Origin: Tropicimonas marinistellae
GTDB lineage: Bacteria; Pseudomonadota; Alphaproteobacteria; Rhodobacterales; Rhodobacteraceae
Length of the DNA stretch: 64,000 nt
Assembly: GCF_001509585.1 (NCBI RefSeq)
Contig: NZ_LNCI01000006.1
Coordinates: forward strand, 343,173 to 407,172
Direction: 5' to 3'
Shown here: in pieces, positions 28,326-37,345 of the stretch
How positions within the stretch are numbered: position 1 is the first letter of the stretch
Layout of the letters: every line of letters begins with the position of its first letter
Translations under genes and position numbers: made by a program
Notes under the pieces: generated by a model
The model's input: the letters and a program-made list of their open reading frames with translations, nothing else
Database searches by the model: none
What the model was told of the DNA's origin: nothing

Positions 28326-29060
28326 ATGGAAAAACCTATCGTACAATCCGGCGGATTTGAAAAGAAATCTGCGTCCAATCTGGTTGAAAGAACCATGCTG
28401 GATGTCAGAAAGTTTATACATGACAACAAGTTATCCGCTGGAGACGTCTTGCCCTCGGAAAACGCCATCGCCACGCAACTCGGCGTTTCCCGCACTGTCG
28501 CGCGGGAGGCGTTGCGCGGACTCGCCGCACTTCGCATTCTGGAGGTCGGGAACGGCCGCCGGGCCCGGGTGGCCGGGCCGACCGCCGAAGCGCTCAGTGT
28601 GATCCTCGACCACACGGTCTACACCAAGCAACTCTCCGTTGCGCAGATCCAGGACGTGCGCCGCACGCTGGAGATGCGAACCGTCAGCCTCGCCGCGCTG
28701 CACCGAAGCGACGACGATGCGCGCCAGTTGCTGGAGACTTGCGCCAAGATGATGGAGGCAGTGGAGCACGATTCCACCGCGGTGATGGAACAGGACATCC
28801 TGTTCCACGAGATCATCGCGCGCGCCTCGGGAAACCCGCTCTACTCGATCCTTGTGGACAGCTTCCGCATAATCACGCGCCAGACCTGGGACATCGGCTG
28901 GCGTGCGCGTGCCACGCTGGAGAACCGCGTCGAGAACATCAAGTGCCACGAGCGGATCGCCACCGCGATCATGGCGCAGGAGGCCGTGCGGGCCGAAGCG
29001 GCGATGTCGGAGCATTTCGACAGTTCGTTCATGGTTCTGCTGCGGGCCGGCGTGAACTGA
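28326..29060 (+). CDS. GntR-family regulator, FadR/FCD subfamily
   Basis: 244 residues. A winged helix-turn-helix (LPSENAIATQLGVSRTVAREALRGL, about 42-66) is followed by an all-helical FCD domain. That domain has the metal/ligand histidine pattern of sugar-acid responsive members (FHEIIARASGNPL, later SEHFDSSF). It is divergent to the sugar-acid operon and so its likely local regulator, presumably relieved by a sugar acid or its dehydration product. Confidence 0.88.
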   Translation: MEKPIVQSGGFEKKSASNLVERTMLDVRKFIHDNKLSAGDVLPSENAIATQLGVSRTVAREALRGLAALRILEVGNGRRARVAGPTAEALSVILDHTVYTKQLSVAQIQDVRRTLEMRTVSLAALHRSDDDARQLLETCAKMMEAVEHDSTAVMEQDILFHEIIARASGNPLYSILVDSFRIITRQTWDIGWRARATLENRVENIKCHERIATAIMAQEAVRAEAAMSEHFDSSFMVLLRAGVN

Positions 29061-29169
29061 CTGCCGTTCGGCACCGTTCCAGCCGACGCCAATGGCGCGT
29101 GATCGCGATGATGTGCGCGGTCTGTGCGCGGACACCGTTTTTGTCGTTTTCCACAATCCTTTTCGACCC

Positions 29170-29185
29170 TGTGACGCCCGTCACT
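29170..29185. promoter_or_regulatory. candidate CRP-type site upstream of the second RTX gene
   Basis: TGTGA-CGCCCG-TCACT differs from the classical CRP consensus TGTGA-N6-TCACA at only one core position and contains the perfect repeat GTGACG/CGTCAC. It is about 100 bp upstream of the RTX start. The CRP-type regulator in this window keeps the recognition-helix residues that read GTGA (see 31619). The rest of 29061-29286 has no gene. Confidence 0.4.
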
Positions 29186-29286
29186 TCGGTGCCTCGGCGC
29201 CTAGCGTAGTCATGAAGACAGGCGGCGAGTGAGCGCAACGGATGACCCGGAGCCCCAAGCCGCAGTCAGGGAAAGGGATCACTACC

Positions 29287-30918
29287 ATGGGCACGTATAA
29301 CGGCACGAACGGCAACGACTACAAATCCATGTCGAACCTCAACATCTGGCCGTTTTCGCATCATGACACGATGCGCGGCTACGGCGGAAACGACCGGCTT
29401 TACGGCAACAACGGCAACGACAAGATCTACGGCGGAACCGGCAACGACACGCTCTCCGGCGGCAACGACAACGACGTCCTTTATGGCGAGTCCGGTAACG
29501 ACTACCTCTACGGCGGCGCCGGAAACGACAGCCACTACGGCGGCTCCGGGGTGGACTACATCAGCGCAGGCGACGGCAACGACTACATCGAGGGCGGCTA
29601 CAGCACCGATACCGTCTATGGCGGCGCCGGAAACGACTACATCCGGGTCCGCAACGGCGAGTACTACGACAACGTCGACGGCGGCACCGGCACGGACACG
29701 CTGAACCACTCGCTTTCCAGCTACTCGGGCGACACTTTCGACTTCGTTGCGGAGAAGATCTACGCCGCAAGCAGTCACGGCGGCACGACCTTCCTGCGCG
29801 GCATCGAGACCTACTACGACGGTTCGGGCGGCAACACGATCAAGTCCGACGGCTCCGGCAGCTTCTACGGCGGCGGCGGCGACGACCGGATCCATGCCGG
29901 CAACGGCGTCAACGAGAAGCTCGACGGTGGCACCGGGGTGGACACGCTGGACACGACCCACTGGAACGGCAACTACACGATCAATCTCGTCACCGGGAAA
30001 ACCAACTACACCGGCGAGTCCTTCACGAACTTCGAGAACGTCGTCACCGGCAACGGAAGCGACACGATCACCGGCACCAGCGGCGCCAACAGCATCCATA
30101 CCAACGGCGGCAATGACCGTGTCTATGCCGGCGACGGCGACGACCGGATCTATGGCGGCGACGGCAATGACTGGCTCGATGGCGGCTATGGCTTCGACTA
30201 CATCAACGGCGGCGACGGCATCGACTCCACCAGCTACACCTTCTACAGCGGCACCGTGGACGCCAACCTGCAAACGGGTGTCGTTGCCTTCCCCGGCAAC
30301 AGCACGCTGACCGACACGCTCGTCTCCATCGAGAACATCTACACCGGCAACGGCAACGACAAGGTCTGGGGCAGCAGCGTGGCGAACTACATCTCCACCG
30401 GTGCGGGCAACGACTGGGCCAACGGAAGCAGTGGGAACGACACCATCTATGCCGGTTCTGGCAACGACAAGATCAAGGGTGGGGCCGACAACGACTACCT
30501 GGACGGCGGCAGCGGCGACGACAAACTCGTCGGCGGTGGCGGCAACGACACGCTCGTGGGCAGTTCCGGCGCGGACCGGCTGGCCGGAAACGGAGGCGAG
30601 GACACCTTTGACTTCAACTTCACCTCCGACTCCACCGCCGGGGCCGTCGACAAGATCATCAAGTTCCAGGGCGCAGGCGTAAGCGGCGGCGACGTGATCG
30701 ACCTCGCCGGGATCGACGCCAACGTCTACCTCTCGGGCGACCAGGCCTTCTCCTTCGGCGGCACCGGCACCGGTTCTGTCTGGGCGGTGAACATGGGCAA
30801 GCACACCATGATCTACGCCAATACCGACGCAGATGCAGACGCCGAATTCGCGCTGCTCATCGCTGACGGCAAGAGCGTCGACGCGAGTGACTATTCGGCT
30901 GGAGACTTTGTCCTGTAA
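29287..30918 (+). CDS. RTX-repeat protein with serralysin-type C-terminal domain
   Basis: 543 residues. GGxGNDxLxG calcium-binding repeats start almost at the N-terminus (from about residue 34) and occur in three blocks separated by two longer beta-type inserts (around YSGDTFDFVAEKIY and GNYTINLVTGKTNY). The C-terminal ~110 residues (GGEDTFDFNFTSD ... DVIDLAGIDAN ... FALLIADG) match the end of serralysin-like M10 proteases, which carries the type I secretion signal. There is no catalytic domain, so it is a bare beta-roll/adhesin-like secreted protein. The ATG at 29287 follows a GGGA-rich stretch; an ATG 45 bases upstream is possible. Confidence 0.82.
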   Translation: MGTYNGTNGNDYKSMSNLNIWPFSHHDTMRGYGGNDRLYGNNGNDKIYGGTGNDTLSGGNDNDVLYGESGNDYLYGGAGNDSHYGGSGVDYISAGDGNDYIEGGYSTDTVYGGAGNDYIRVRNGEYYDNVDGGTGTDTLNHSLSSYSGDTFDFVAEKIYAASSHGGTTFLRGIETYYDGSGGNTIKSDGSGSFYGGGGDDRIHAGNGVNEKLDGGTGVDTLDTTHWNGNYTINLVTGKTNYTGESFTNFENVVTGNGSDTITGTSGANSIHTNGGNDRVYAGDGDDRIYGGDGNDWLDGGYGFDYINGGDGIDSTSYTFYSGTVDANLQTGVVAFPGNSTLTDTLVSIENIYTGNGNDKVWGSSVANYISTGAGNDWANGSSGNDTIYAGSGNDKIKGGADNDYLDGGSGDDKLVGGGGNDTLVGSSGADRLAGNGGEDTFDFNFTSDSTAGAVDKIIKFQGAGVSGGDVIDLAGIDANVYLSGDQAFSFGGTGTGSVWAVNMGKHTMIYANTDADADAEFALLIADGKSVDASDYSAGDFVL

Positions 30919-30949
30919 CCCCCCGGTATTGAGTGTCTCCGACCGACCC

Positions 30950-30977
30950 GGCCCGCCGCCCGAAAGGGTGGCGGGCC
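30950..30977 (+). terminator. terminator after the second RTX gene
   Basis: GGCCCGCCGCCC-GAAA-GGGTGGCGGGCC: a 12-pair stem with one G-U pair and a stable GAAA tetraloop, 32 bases after the stop and followed by ATCAATTT. Confidence 0.75.
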
Positions 30978-31085
30978 ATCAATTTGGCGCAGGTTGGTAT
31001 TGAAACCGGACGCGGTTCCGCAGTTCCGCAGAGAGCCGCTTTTCAGTTTCAGGCAGTTGACACAGGTCGGATCCGGAATGTGGAA

Positions 31086-31427
31086 CTAATACCGTGCCTG
31101 GGCCTCGTAGAAGGCCGCGATATCTTCCATATCCTGTTGGCTCAGGCCTTTCACGGCAGCCGACATCGCAGCTTTCTCGCTCACATCTTCCCGCTTCCCG
31201 GTCGCGTAGTTCTGCATTTCTTTGACAAGATAGGATGCGGGCTGACCAGCGAGCATCGGAACCACACGGAAACTGGTTGAACGGGCGTTGCCGTCCATCC
31301 CATGACAGCCTGTGCATTTTGATGCTACCGCGAGTTGACGCCCATTGTTCGGGTCACCTTCGGCAAGCGCTGTCGTGGCCGAGATGAAATAAGCGCACAC
31401 CATCAGCAGCAGTCGCTGATGAACCAT
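31086..31427 (-). CDS. small periplasmic class I cytochrome c
   Basis: 113 residues. A signal peptide (cleavage near ALA|EGD, residue 22-23) precedes a single haem site CTGCH (Cys38, Cys41, His42). The likely distal Met lies in VVPML (Met58), followed by the helices YLVKEMQNYATGKR and MSAAVKGLSQQDMEDIAAFY. This layout matches cytochromes c4/c553-type electron carriers. No strong ribosome site precedes the ATG; a start at Met9 is also possible. It is convergent with the RTX gene and separated by 191 bp from the crp-like gene on the same strand; I find no gene in that gap. Confidence 0.85.
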   Translation of the reverse strand: MVHQRLLLMVCAYFISATTALAEGDPNNGRQLAVASKCTGCHGMDGNARSTSFRVVPMLAGQPASYLVKEMQNYATGKREDVSEKAAMSAAVKGLSQQDMEDIAAFYEAQARY

Positions 31428-31618
31428 TCCCGTATGATATCACAATCGAGCCATTTCCAGAAACCGGGCCGACACCCGGTTGAACCTGCTTGCAAAACGC
31501 CTGCACGGAAGGAAATGCCCACGTGGACGGTAGAGACTCAAGAGAGCTGCAATGCCGCGCCTTGGTGCGGCGCGTCAGGTGGGGGTTTGCACGAAGCGAA
31601 CCGCGCCAAGGCCCGGGC

Positions 31619-32314
31619 CTAGATCTCCGCCACCTCGGCAAGGGTTTCCAGATCGGGGATTTCGATCACCTTCCCGTCAAGCCGGAGCACGCCATCTGCG
31701 GCAAGCGCCTTGAGATTGCGGTTTACGTTTTCGCGCGCCAGCCCTGAGAACTCGCCGATATCGGATTGCGACAGGCCCAGATCGATACGCATCGGGCCAT
31801 CGCCGTCCGACGCACCCCATTTCTCGGCAATTCGCAGCAGGCACCGGGCAAGGCGTTTGCGGGCATCGACTTCCGCCTGAACCTCGAACATGTCGGAGGC
31901 GTTGCGGACCTTTCGGCACAAATCCGCGATCAGGGCCATGGTCGCGTCGGGATGGTCCATGAGAAACCCGCGAACCTCGGCGCGGTGCAGGGCGAGCAAG
32001 GTGACATCGCCCGCAGCGCGGGCATCGGTGCTCCTGTCCTGCCCGTCGAACATCGCGATCTCGCCAAAGACCTCTCCGGGACCCATGTGGTTGAGGACCG
32101 ACCTGCGACCGGAGAGCGACGTGACGCTGATCTCCACCCGCCCCGCCTCTATCACATAAAGCACATCGCCCGGATCGCCGCGCAGAAAGATGACCTCGCC
32201 GGAGGCGAAACGGCGCCGCTGGCCGCGCTTGGCCAGCCGCGCGCGCTCATCTTCCGACAGGGTCGAAAGGAGCGGGCTGATTGACCCGCCACGCTCATCG
32301 TCGTCCTGTGTCAT
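31619..32314 (-). CDS. CRP/FNR-family transcriptional regulator with CRP-like cNMP pocket and recognition helix
   Basis: 231 residues. The cyclic-nucleotide-binding domain spans about 14-130, with the phosphate-binding cassette GEVFGEIAMFDGQDRST (Glu85, Arg94, Ser95 match the cAMP contacts of CRP). A long dimer helix and a C-terminal winged helix follow. In the recognition helix Arg194-Glu195 and Arg199 (ARENVNR) keep the three CRP residues that read GTGA. No FNR-type cysteines for a 4Fe-4S cluster are present at the N-terminus. The ATG overlaps the stop of the giant kinase gene (ATGA), so regulator and kinase are made together. It probably activates or represses genes in response to cAMP or another nucleotide. 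Confidence 0.85.
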   Translation of the reverse strand: MTQDDDERGGSISPLLSTLSEDERARLAKRGQRRRFASGEVIFLRGDPGDVLYVIEAGRVEISVTSLSGRRSVLNHMGPGEVFGEIAMFDGQDRSTDARAAGDVTLLALHRAEVRGFLMDHPDATMALIADLCRKVRNASDMFEVQAEVDARKRLARCLLRIAEKWGASDGDGPMRIDLGLSQSDIGEFSGLARENVNRNLKALAADGVLRLDGKVIEIPDLETLAEVAEI

Positions 32315-35300
32315 GGAGACCCCTCGGGTTGCGTTCCGGGAACTGCCGGTCGGTTGCAGTGGACGGCGGCGTCTTCGGCACCAAGGTATTGCAGCCGCCG
32401 CGCCGGGTCGAGCACACCGCGCGTCATCTCGCAGGCCCGCGCGAGGTCCAGAAGGTCCCAAAGGCGCACCTTTCCGTCGTCTCCTGCCGATGCAAAGCGG
32501 GCACCATCGGGATGCCGGGCCAGGCGCCAGGCGGTGCGTGAATGGGCGCCGGGAACAGACGCGATCCTGCGGGCGGATTCGAGATCCCAAAGATGCAGCC
32601 CACCGCGACGGTCTATGGCGGCAATGGTCGTGGTGTCGCCGAGGAACAGGGCATCGGTCGCCCCACCGACATGTCCCGTGAATGCCGCGACTTGCGTGAG
32701 CGTTGCCACGTCCCAAACCGTGACCACCTCGTCGCTTGTGCCGGCAAGCAGGTACCGCCCGTCAGGGTTGAAACTGACCGTCCAGATGACATCGTCATCA
32801 ACCGAGAGAACACGCGGTGGAGCGTCCTCCGCAAGGCCCCACAACAGCACGTCGCCCGAGGTCAGCGCCGCGGCAAGATGCGTACCGGCCTGGTCCACGA
32901 CCGCCCGTGTGACCTGCCCGCCGCCGATGTCGAAACTGCGGATCATCTCGTTGGTATCCGGATCGAACATCTGCAGGGATCGATCGGATGCGGCGAAGAC
33001 ATGCGATCCACCGTCGATATCCACCGACCAGATCGCCTCGCCGATGTCCGCCACTTTCGTCAGCGCAGACCCGTCCGTACCCTGTATCTGAAGCGTCCCG
33101 CCGCGATCCGCCGAGACGAGCCGCTGCCCGTCCATCGACAGATCCAGCGCCCAGACCTGGTGATCGTGTCCCCTGAGCGCAAGCCGCGCCGCTGGGTCGG
33201 ACGCCTCCCAGCGGGTCACTGCGCCTGTGTCGTCGCCGGCGAGCACGATGTCGGCACCGAGCGCAACCCCCTTGGCGCGCTGCCCGGGCACGGCGAATGT
33301 CCGCGCGGGCGGGATCCCCTGGCCGAGCCGCCAGAAACGTACCATCTGGTCGGCACCGAGCGTGGCGGCGACGGTCCCGCTGCGGTCCAGGGCCAACTCG
33401 ACAATGGCGCCGCGGTGGCCGCTGGGGGAGGTCGAAATGGTCTCCCCTTTCTCAAGATCCCAGATCGCCAGTTCACCGTTGCCGGTCGCCCCCAGCAGGC
33501 GGGCCTGCCCCGGCAGAAATCCAATCGCGCCTATTCGCGCGTCCGGATCGAAGGCCCGCCCCTGCAACCGGGCGCTCGGAAAATCGAAGACCGCCGAGGT
33601 GCCATCGCTGCTGACCGTGGCGAAGAGCTGCCCGTCCTCGCTGAAAGCAAGGTCCCATATATCGCTTTGGTGGACGCCCTTGATCGTTGGAAAAAGCAAG
33701 GCACGCGAAGGCAAGGACCAGCCGTGGATTTCCCCTGCCCCGTTGCCGGCAAGCAGCGCATCCCCGCGCGGGCTGAAGGCCACGCTGGTGAAATCTCCGA
33801 TACGCGTGCCGATGGAGGTGCCTGACTCGGCCGGCGCGGCGACGGCCCAAAGCCTGACGGTTCCATCCTCGCCCGCCGACGCGATCCACTCCCCGTGTGG
33901 ATCGAAACGCGCGCGCCAGACGATATCGCGCGTCGCGCCTATCGTGCGCGGCTCCCCGAGGAACCCATCGGCCACCGGCCATTCCACGATCCGTCCCCGA
34001 TTGCCCACAGCCAACAGCGCCGAACCGTCCGGGGCGAAGGCCAGATCCTCGATCCCGCCCAGGTCCGTGGCAAGCGGAACGGCCACCGGCTGCCGCGTAT
34101 GGCCATCCAGCAGCATCAGCGTGCCGTCCCGGCGCCCCACGGCGACGAATGCGCCGTCGGGAGACATTGCGAGCGACAGCGCGTCACCAGCCGGCACAGG
34201 GCTGGACACGAGAACCGGTACACCTTTCGCCAGTTCGAGGCGCGCCGCCACGAGCGCGGCGCGCGCATCGAACCCCGGCGCATCGGGGGCGGAAATCGCG
34301 AGCGATTCCGCGGCCAGCGCAAGTGCAAGCAACGGGTCCTGCGTCACCAGCCCGCGTGCCACCGCACCCAAGGCCCCGGCGAACCGCTCCTGCGCAATGT
34401 CGGTGGCCTCGCGGGCAATCGTTTCATTGGCGCGCGCGTTCCGCGATTCCGACACTGCCACAAGGGACGCGACCGAGGCGCCGACCGCCAGCACCGCAAG
34501 CGCCACCACCGCGAATATCCGGCGTCGTCGCGCCCGGGCCTGTCGCGCCGCCGCAGCAGCCTCGCGCCGTTCTGTCGCGTCACGGGAGGTCTGGATGAAA
34601 TCGCGTTCAAGCGTTCCGACGCGATCCTCGTTTTTCTCCAGCCATTCGAGGGCCAGCGCAAGCCGTACCCCCCGCAGCAGCATTTCCTCGTCCCGCCCGG
34701 CGGTTTCCCAATCCTCCGCCAGCTGGACCAGCCGCAGGCGGGTCCGCAGATCGTTGCGGGAATCCTCGATCCAGCGCCGCAGCCGCGGCCATGACCGGAG
34801 CAGCGCCTCATGGGTGATCTGGATCGTCCGGTCATCCACCGTCAGCAGCCGCGCGTCGGTCAGCACATCCGCGACACGCCGCAGAACGTCCGCGTCCGAC
34901 GCCGCATCCAGCTCCGAGCGCTTCAGGATTCTGCGGGTATCGGAGCTGTCCTCTCCGGGCCAAACAAGGCTCAGCAGCAGCCTGCGTGCCGCCTCCCGTT
35001 CGATGTCGTCGAAAGACGTCTCGTAGATCGCTTCGGCCGTCTTGCTGAGGGCCCCGGCCACACCGCCGGATGCCTGGTAGCCCCCCAGCGTCAATGTCGT
35101 GCCCTTGCGGCGGGCCCAGGTCTCCACCAGCGCGTGGGAAATCAGCGGGAGAGCCCCGGGCTCCTTTCCCGCCCCGTCGACGATCGTGTCCACAAGGCTC
35201 CGTTCCAGATAATACCCGGACATGCGCGCCGGCTCCGTGATCGCGCGCCGGAGTTCCGAGTTGCTCATCGGACCCACGAGCACCTGGTTGCGGGTGATCC

Positions 35301-36819
35301 AGTCGGTCAGTCTCGGCAGGGTCGCGCACATCGCGTAGAAATCCGCGCGGATCACCAGAACGATCCGAACCGCACTGTCGGCCGGGTCGGCAAGCGCGGC
35401 AAGCGCGTCGATGAACCGGTTCCGCTCGGCGCTGTCGTTGAGCGTGAAGATCTCCTCGAACTGGTCGATCACCAGAAGCCGGGGCTCTCCCTGCGCACCG
35501 ACCCCGGCAATTCGTCGTGCAAGCGTTGGCCGCTGCAGGAAGTCATCGAGGCCGACGTCGCTGTCGCTACCGCCAAGGGCAAAGTAGAGCTCCGAGAGCG
35601 CGTCGCGGCCGGGCGTGATCAGATCGATCCGCCAGCCGCTCCCCCCGGCTATCTTCCCCGCGCGCACCGCCGGGACGAGGCCGGCGCGCACAACGGAGGA
35701 CTTGCCGCTCCCGGAGGGGCCACCGACCACCAGAACCCGCTGCTCTCGCATCCGCTGCAGGAGTTCGTCCACCAGTTGCTCGCGCCCAAAGAAGCGGTCG
35801 CTATGCTCGGGCTGAAACGATGCAAGGCCCTGATATGGGCAGCCTTCCGCAGCGATATCACCGATTTCCGTGCCGGGCGCGGGTTCCATCGCCGCCACCT
35901 GTGCCAAGGCATCGTGGGCCACCGAGCGCCAGGTTTCCACGCTCGAAAAGCGCTCACCCGCTTCGAAAGCCAACCCTTGGCGAAAGAACGCCCACCAGGG
36001 CTCTGGCAAGGCATCGAGCCGTGCATCGACCTCGTCGGGCGGCGGCGGCGCTGTGCCGGTAAGCGTGTACCAGATCACTGCCGTGGCCGCGAAAATGTCG
36101 GCTGTCGGACCGATCTCCGCCGTCGGGTCGAGTTGTTCGGGTGGACGATAGGCAGGCGTGCCCCCCACAAGCGTCGCCGCGTGACCGCTCTTCACAAGGT
36201 CCTTCGCGATCCCAAGGTCGGCGATCATGATCCGCTCCGCACGCTGGTGGGCGCCCGCGCTCTGCGCCACCGTCTGCGTTGACGCGGGAGCGGCGACAGG
36301 GAGCGCCACGGTTGCGTCGTCAGGCTGAGCCATCGGCAAAAACTCTCCGACCTCCACCGGATTTGCGCTCTGATAGAGAATGTTGTCTGGCTTGAGATCG
36401 CGATGCACCACGCCGGCGCGGTGGATGGCCGCCAAGCCGTCGGCAATCGCGTCCACCAGGCGCACAAGATGATCCGAGTCGAGCCCGGTCGTGCCCTCGC
36501 CTGCCACCGCGCGACGCGCGACCTGCCGCGTCAGCGTGCCGAGGTCTGCGAAGTCCATGACGATATACGGCCGCCCGTCGGAGAGGCGGCCGAAGTCATG
36601 AACGGAAATGACGCTGTGCGACCGTATTCGTCGCAAAAGGCGCGCCTCCTCGAGAAAGCGCGCCTGGCCCTCGGTGCCCTCGACGGCCCGCTCGTCGAGA
36701 ATCTTGATTGCCACCTGGCACTCAAGTTCCTCGTCCCAGGCAAGCACCACGACAGCGAAACTGCCCCGGGCGATTTCGCGCCGCAGAACGTGGCGACCGA
36801 TATAGGCCGGCAGTTCCAT
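32311..36819 (-). CDS. Ser/Thr protein kinase - nSTAND NTPase - TM - WD40 repeat protein
   Basis: 1502 residues. Domains in order: Hanks-type kinase (residues about 8-305) with VAIK Lys39, catalytic loop HRDLKPDN (Asp141), DLG Asp201 and GGTPAYRPPEQ; NTPase about 328-700 with Walker A GGPSGSGKSS (367-375) and Walker B LLVIDQFEE (448-456), of the novel-STAND type; a basic patch and one membrane helix near 770-795 (RRRRIFAVVALAVLAVGAS); then WD40 repeats from about 880 to 1470. The kinase has an unusual ~40-residue Pro/Ala/Thr-rich insertion between the catalytic loop and DLG. The membrane helix would put the WD40 propeller on the opposite side of the membrane from the kinase (periplasmic if the kinase is cytoplasmic). 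It is second in a coupled operon: secreted protein, kinase, CRP-type regulator. Confidence 0.9.
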   Translation of the reverse strand: MELPAYIGRHVLRREIARGSFAVVVLAWDEELECQVAIKILDERAVEGTEGQARFLEEARLLRRIRSHSVISVHDFGRLSDGRPYIVMDFADLGTLTRQVARRAVAGEGTTGLDSDHLVRLVDAIADGLAAIHRAGVVHRDLKPDNILYQSANPVEVGEFLPMAQPDDATVALPVAAPASTQTVAQSAGAHQRAERIMIADLGIAKDLVKSGHAATLVGGTPAYRPPEQLDPTAEIGPTADIFAATAVIWYTLTGTAPPPPDEVDARLDALPEPWWAFFRQGLAFEAGERFSSVETWRSVAHDALAQVAAMEPAPGTEIGDIAAEGCPYQGLASFQPEHSDRFFGREQLVDELLQRMREQRVLVVGGPSGSGKSSVVRAGLVPAVRAGKIAGGSGWRIDLITPGRDALSELYFALGGSDSDVGLDDFLQRPTLARRIAGVGAQGEPRLLVIDQFEEIFTLNDSAERNRFIDALAALADPADSAVRIVLVIRADFYAMCATLPRLTDWITRNQVLVGPMSNSELRRAITEPARMSGYYLERSLVDTIVDGAGKEPGALPLISHALVETWARRKGTTLTLGGYQASGGVAGALSKTAEAIYETSFDDIEREAARRLLLSLVWPGEDSSDTRRILKRSELDAASDADVLRRVADVLTDARLLTVDDRTIQITHEALLRSWPRLRRWIEDSRNDLRTRLRLVQLAEDWETAGRDEEMLLRGVRLALALEWLEKNEDRVGTLERDFIQTSRDATERREAAAAARQARARRRRIFAVVALAVLAVGASVASLVAVSESRNARANETIAREATDIAQERFAGALGAVARGLVTQDPLLALALAAESLAISAPDAPGFDARAALVAARLELAKGVPVLVSSPVPAGDALSLAMSPDGAFVAVGRRDGTLMLLDGHTRQPVAVPLATDLGGIEDLAFAPDGSALLAVGNRGRIVEWPVADGFLGEPRTIGATRDIVWRARFDPHGEWIASAGEDGTVRLWAVAAPAESGTSIGTRIGDFTSVAFSPRGDALLAGNGAGEIHGWSLPSRALLFPTIKGVHQSDIWDLAFSEDGQLFATVSSDGTSAVFDFPSARLQGRAFDPDARIGAIGFLPGQARLLGATGNGELAIWDLEKGETISTSPSGHRGAIVELALDRSGTVAATLGADQMVRFWRLGQGIPPARTFAVPGQRAKGVALGADIVLAGDDTGAVTRWEASDPAARLALRGHDHQVWALDLSMDGQRLVSADRGGTLQIQGTDGSALTKVADIGEAIWSVDIDGGSHVFAASDRSLQMFDPDTNEMIRSFDIGGGQVTRAVVDQAGTHLAAALTSGDVLLWGLAEDAPPRVLSVDDDVIWTVSFNPDGRYLLAGTSDEVVTVWDVATLTQVAAFTGHVGGATDALFLGDTTTIAAIDRRGGLHLWDLESARRIASVPGAHSRTAWRLARHPDGARFASAGDDGKVRLWDLLDLARACEMTRGVLDPARRLQYLGAEDAAVHCNRPAVPGTQPEGSP

Positions 36820-36831
36820 GGCGCGGCCGAA

Positions 36832-37281
36832 TCAGAGCTTGTCTGCGACGGAAACGCAGTGGACCGCGGCAGGGTCGAGAACGTCGTGATTCCGGTCCGC
36901 GGCAGTCACGCAGATCGTTTCGGTGTCATTCCGCTGGCTGACCGACACGGCCGAGGTTGTCACATAATCGGGATATGAATCGGTCGGATGCCACTCCCCC
37001 TGTGTCACGCCATGGACGGTCTCGGCATTGTTGCTCACCTGTTCGGCGTCGAAGAGGTCTCCCCACCAGACGTGAATGTGGTTCTTCGACATGTCCGGAA
37101 GGAAATTGGCCTCGAACACCAAGGCCAGTTCGCCATCCGCCTGTTCAATCGCGGCGATGGAAACCTCGCATCCATCCACGGGGCAGGCATTGCTGTCCTG
37201 GGCCTGTGCGACAGAACCTCCAAAACACACCGCGGCCGCCAGGCTGGCCAGCACGCGCAGGCGCGCATCATTGAAACTCAT
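36832..37281 (-). CDS. small secreted protein of unknown function, first gene of the kinase operon
   Basis: 149 residues from the ATG at 37279-37281, nine bases after GGAGG; an ATG six bases earlier is also possible. A signal peptide (about residues 1-30, ending near VAQAQ) is followed by a ~120-residue domain with four cysteines (CPVDGC, ETICV, VHCVS) that could form two disulfides in the periplasm. A central HIHVWWGDLFDAEQV and GEWHPTDSYPDY are striking but I do not recognise the family. The kinase gene starts 12 bp after its stop. It could be a ligand or partner of the predicted outward-facing WD40 part of the kinase; that is a guess. Confidence 0.7.
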   Translation of the reverse strand: MSFNDARLRVLASLAAAVCFGGSVAQAQDSNACPVDGCEVSIAAIEQADGELALVFEANFLPDMSKNHIHVWWGDLFDAEQVSNNAETVHGVTQGEWHPTDSYPDYVTTSAVSVSQRNDTETICVTAADRNHDVLDPAAVHCVSVADKL

Positions 37282-37345
37282 TGTCATATTCCTCCCGAGA
37301 GTAATGGGTTCTGGCACACGTGCCGCGATAAAAGCCTTCCAAACC

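Noticed and set aside
28158..28421. N-terminal extension of 88 codons on the enolase-superfamily dehydratase
   Set aside because: The extension crosses the divergent promoter and into gntR, and a strong GGAGG stands in front of the internal ATG where homology begins.
31430..31445. TGTGATATCAT near the cytochrome c start as a CRP or FNR site
   Set aside because: Only one half-site matches; the spacing to any second half is wrong and it lies within ~10 bases of the start codon.
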